29,949 nt of DNA from JBDSKH01 sp035495435 (lineage in GTDB: Bacteria; Actinomycetota; Actinomycetes; Actinomycetales; Microbacteriaceae): positions 1 to 29,949 of the forward strand of contig DATJFV010000039.1 in NCBI GenBank assembly GCA_035495435.1, given 5' to 3'. Made by a program: the position numbers and the translations under genes. The notes under the pieces are model-generated. The model was given only the letters and a program-made list of their open reading frames with translations, made no database searches and had not been told where the DNA came from. The first letter of the stretch is position 1, and the number at the start of each line of letters is the position of its first letter. Shown here one piece after another: positions 29,221 to 29,949 of the stretch.

Positions 29221-29718
29221 GTGCCCCGACCGCGACCAGAGATCCCCGGACCGGGCCAGGAGTCTGTGTGGGACTACCCGAGGCCGCCGCGCATCGAGCG
29301 CGTCACCGCGCCGGTCACCATCCGTCTGGGCGGACAACTCATCATCGACACCCGAGACGTCGTCCGGGTGCTCGAAACCAGCCATCCCCCGGTCTACTAC
29401 CTGCCGATAGCCGAGTTCGCACCCGGTGCGCTCGTCGACGCCGAGGGCTCGTCGTTCTGTGAGTTCAAGGGCACCGCGCGATATCTCGACGTGCGCGGCG
29501 GAGGCGAGGTGCGGCCCGGGAGCGCGTGGAACTACCCGCATCCCTCACCCGGGTTCGAGCTGCTGCGAGATCGCGTCGCCGTCTACGCGCAGCAGATGGA
29601 TGAGTGCACTGTCGACGGCGAAGTCGTCACTCCTCAACCCGGTGGCTTCTACGGCGGCTGGATCACGAGTGCCGTCGTCGGGCCCTTCAAGGGCTCGCCC
29701 GGGTCACTCGGCTGGTGA
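29221..29718 (+). CDS. DUF427 domain protein
   Basis: A 165-residue soluble protein with the DUF427 core: ESVWDYPRPPRIERV, then TIRLGGQLIIDTRDVVRVLETSHPPVYYLP, FCEFKGTARYLDV and the closing WNYPHPSPGFELLRDRVAVYA. It ends FYGGWITSAVVGPFKGSPGS. The family is conserved in actinobacteria and other bacteria, with a beta-barrel-like fold and no established role. GTG start is supported by a -10 box just upstream. Divergent from the LON-domain gene. Confidence 0.9.
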   Translation: MPRPRPEIPGPGQESVWDYPRPPRIERVTAPVTIRLGGQLIIDTRDVVRVLETSHPPVYYLPIAEFAPGALVDAEGSSFCEFKGTARYLDVRGGGEVRPGSAWNYPHPSPGFELLRDRVAVYAQQMDECTVDGEVVTPQPGGFYGGWITSAVVGPFKGSPGSLGW

Positions 29719-29748
29719 GCTGACTCCCGTCACCACCATCGCCCGCAG

Positions 29749-29790
29749 CTACACGTTGAACCGGAACTCGACGACGTCCCCGTCCTGCTG
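29749..29790 (-). pseudogene. Remnant of the C-terminal end of YchF (Obg-like GTPase)
   Basis: On the minus strand the last 13 codons before a TAG stop read QQDGDVVEFRFNV. The ending DGDVVEFRFNV matches, from memory, the extreme C-terminus of actinobacterial YchF proteins (…QDGDVVEFRFNV). Upstream of these codons the frame gives only TRRDQQ and then runs into the stop region of the next gene, so the rest of ychF is missing here. It could be a scar of insertion or recombination at the 3' end of ychF. Confidence 0.5.
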
Positions 29791-29801
29791 ATCCCGCCTA
29801 G

Positions 29802-29949
29802 TCACGTACGGTAGTCCTCGAACTCCCAATACCCGACACGACTGAGCTGCTCGCCGACGGAGTGCCAGTCTGGCCCCTCAACACGGGCGACCCACCCCTC
29901 GACCACGCCGCGAACCGTCTCGACGTCCCACCGGCTGACGATCAACAGG
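29802..29949 (-). CDS. Hypothetical protein, C-terminal part (gene runs off the window)
   Basis: The last 48 codons of a minus-strand gene entering from the right edge: LLIVSRWDVETVRGVVEGWV, ARVEGPDWHSVGEQLSRVGY, then WEFEDYRT and TGA. Trp/Tyr-rich and acidic, with composition typical of a real small soluble protein. Family not recognised; the N-terminus is missing. It ends 11 bp before the ychF-like remnant. Confidence 0.55.
   Translation of the reverse strand, partial: LLIVSRWDVETVRGVVEGWVARVEGPDWHSVGEQLSRVGYWEFEDYRT

Overview
The window is high-GC DNA with the hallmarks of an actinobacterium, most likely a Microbacteriaceae genome close to Microbacterium. The support is uniformly GC-rich third codon positions, frequent GTG starts, a DUF222/HNH (13E12-type) protein, lipoproteins of actinobacterial style, and many genes whose start codon lies only 6 to 8 nt after a TANNNT -10 box, which is the signature of leaderless transcription. 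The genus is an inference from gene style; no rRNA or other marker is present.

Region 1 (1-17656, all on the minus strand) is dominated by peptide/nickel-type ABC import. In transcription order: substrate-binding protein SBP4 (17656-16043), a 271 bp regulatory gap with a near-perfect palindrome, SBP3 (15771-14155), permeases B2 and C2, a fused double ATPase, a small PH-domain membrane protein, permeases B1 and C1, a second fused double ATPase, SBP2 and SBP1, followed by the translational GTPase TypA/BipA and the 5' part of a lipoprotein gene. From SBP3 to SBP2 the genes overlap or are closely spaced apart from one 77 bp gap holding a strong stem-loop, so two complete importers appear to be joined in one long operon.

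Region 2 (17691-19414, plus strand) holds a DCC-family (DUF393) thiol protein overlapping a CPBP-family membrane protease, then a BCP/PrxQ-type peroxiredoxin. Region 3 (19431-23955, minus strand) is the glycine cleavage operon gcvT-gcvH-gcvP, preceded by a clear tandem glycine riboswitch. Its promoter appears to share base pairs with that of a divergent SDR-type epimerase (24003-24977).

Region 4 (24974-26673) is a run of small, mostly leaderless genes: a 49-residue membrane protein, a carboxymuconolactone decarboxylase-like protein, a 60-residue two-helix membrane protein, and two divergent hypothetical proteins. Region 5 (26686-29949) looks more accessory: a DUF222/HNH protein, a DUF1877 protein, a LON-substrate-binding-domain protein, a DUF427 protein, a short in-frame remnant resembling the extreme C-terminus of the GTPase YchF, and the 3' end of an unknown gene running off the window.

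I see no tRNA, rRNA, insertion sequence, CRISPR array or recognised defence system. The observations most worth checking are the double Opp/Dpp operon with its embedded PH-domain gene, the palindrome upstream of SBP3, the set of leaderless promoters, and the ychF-like scar at the right end.
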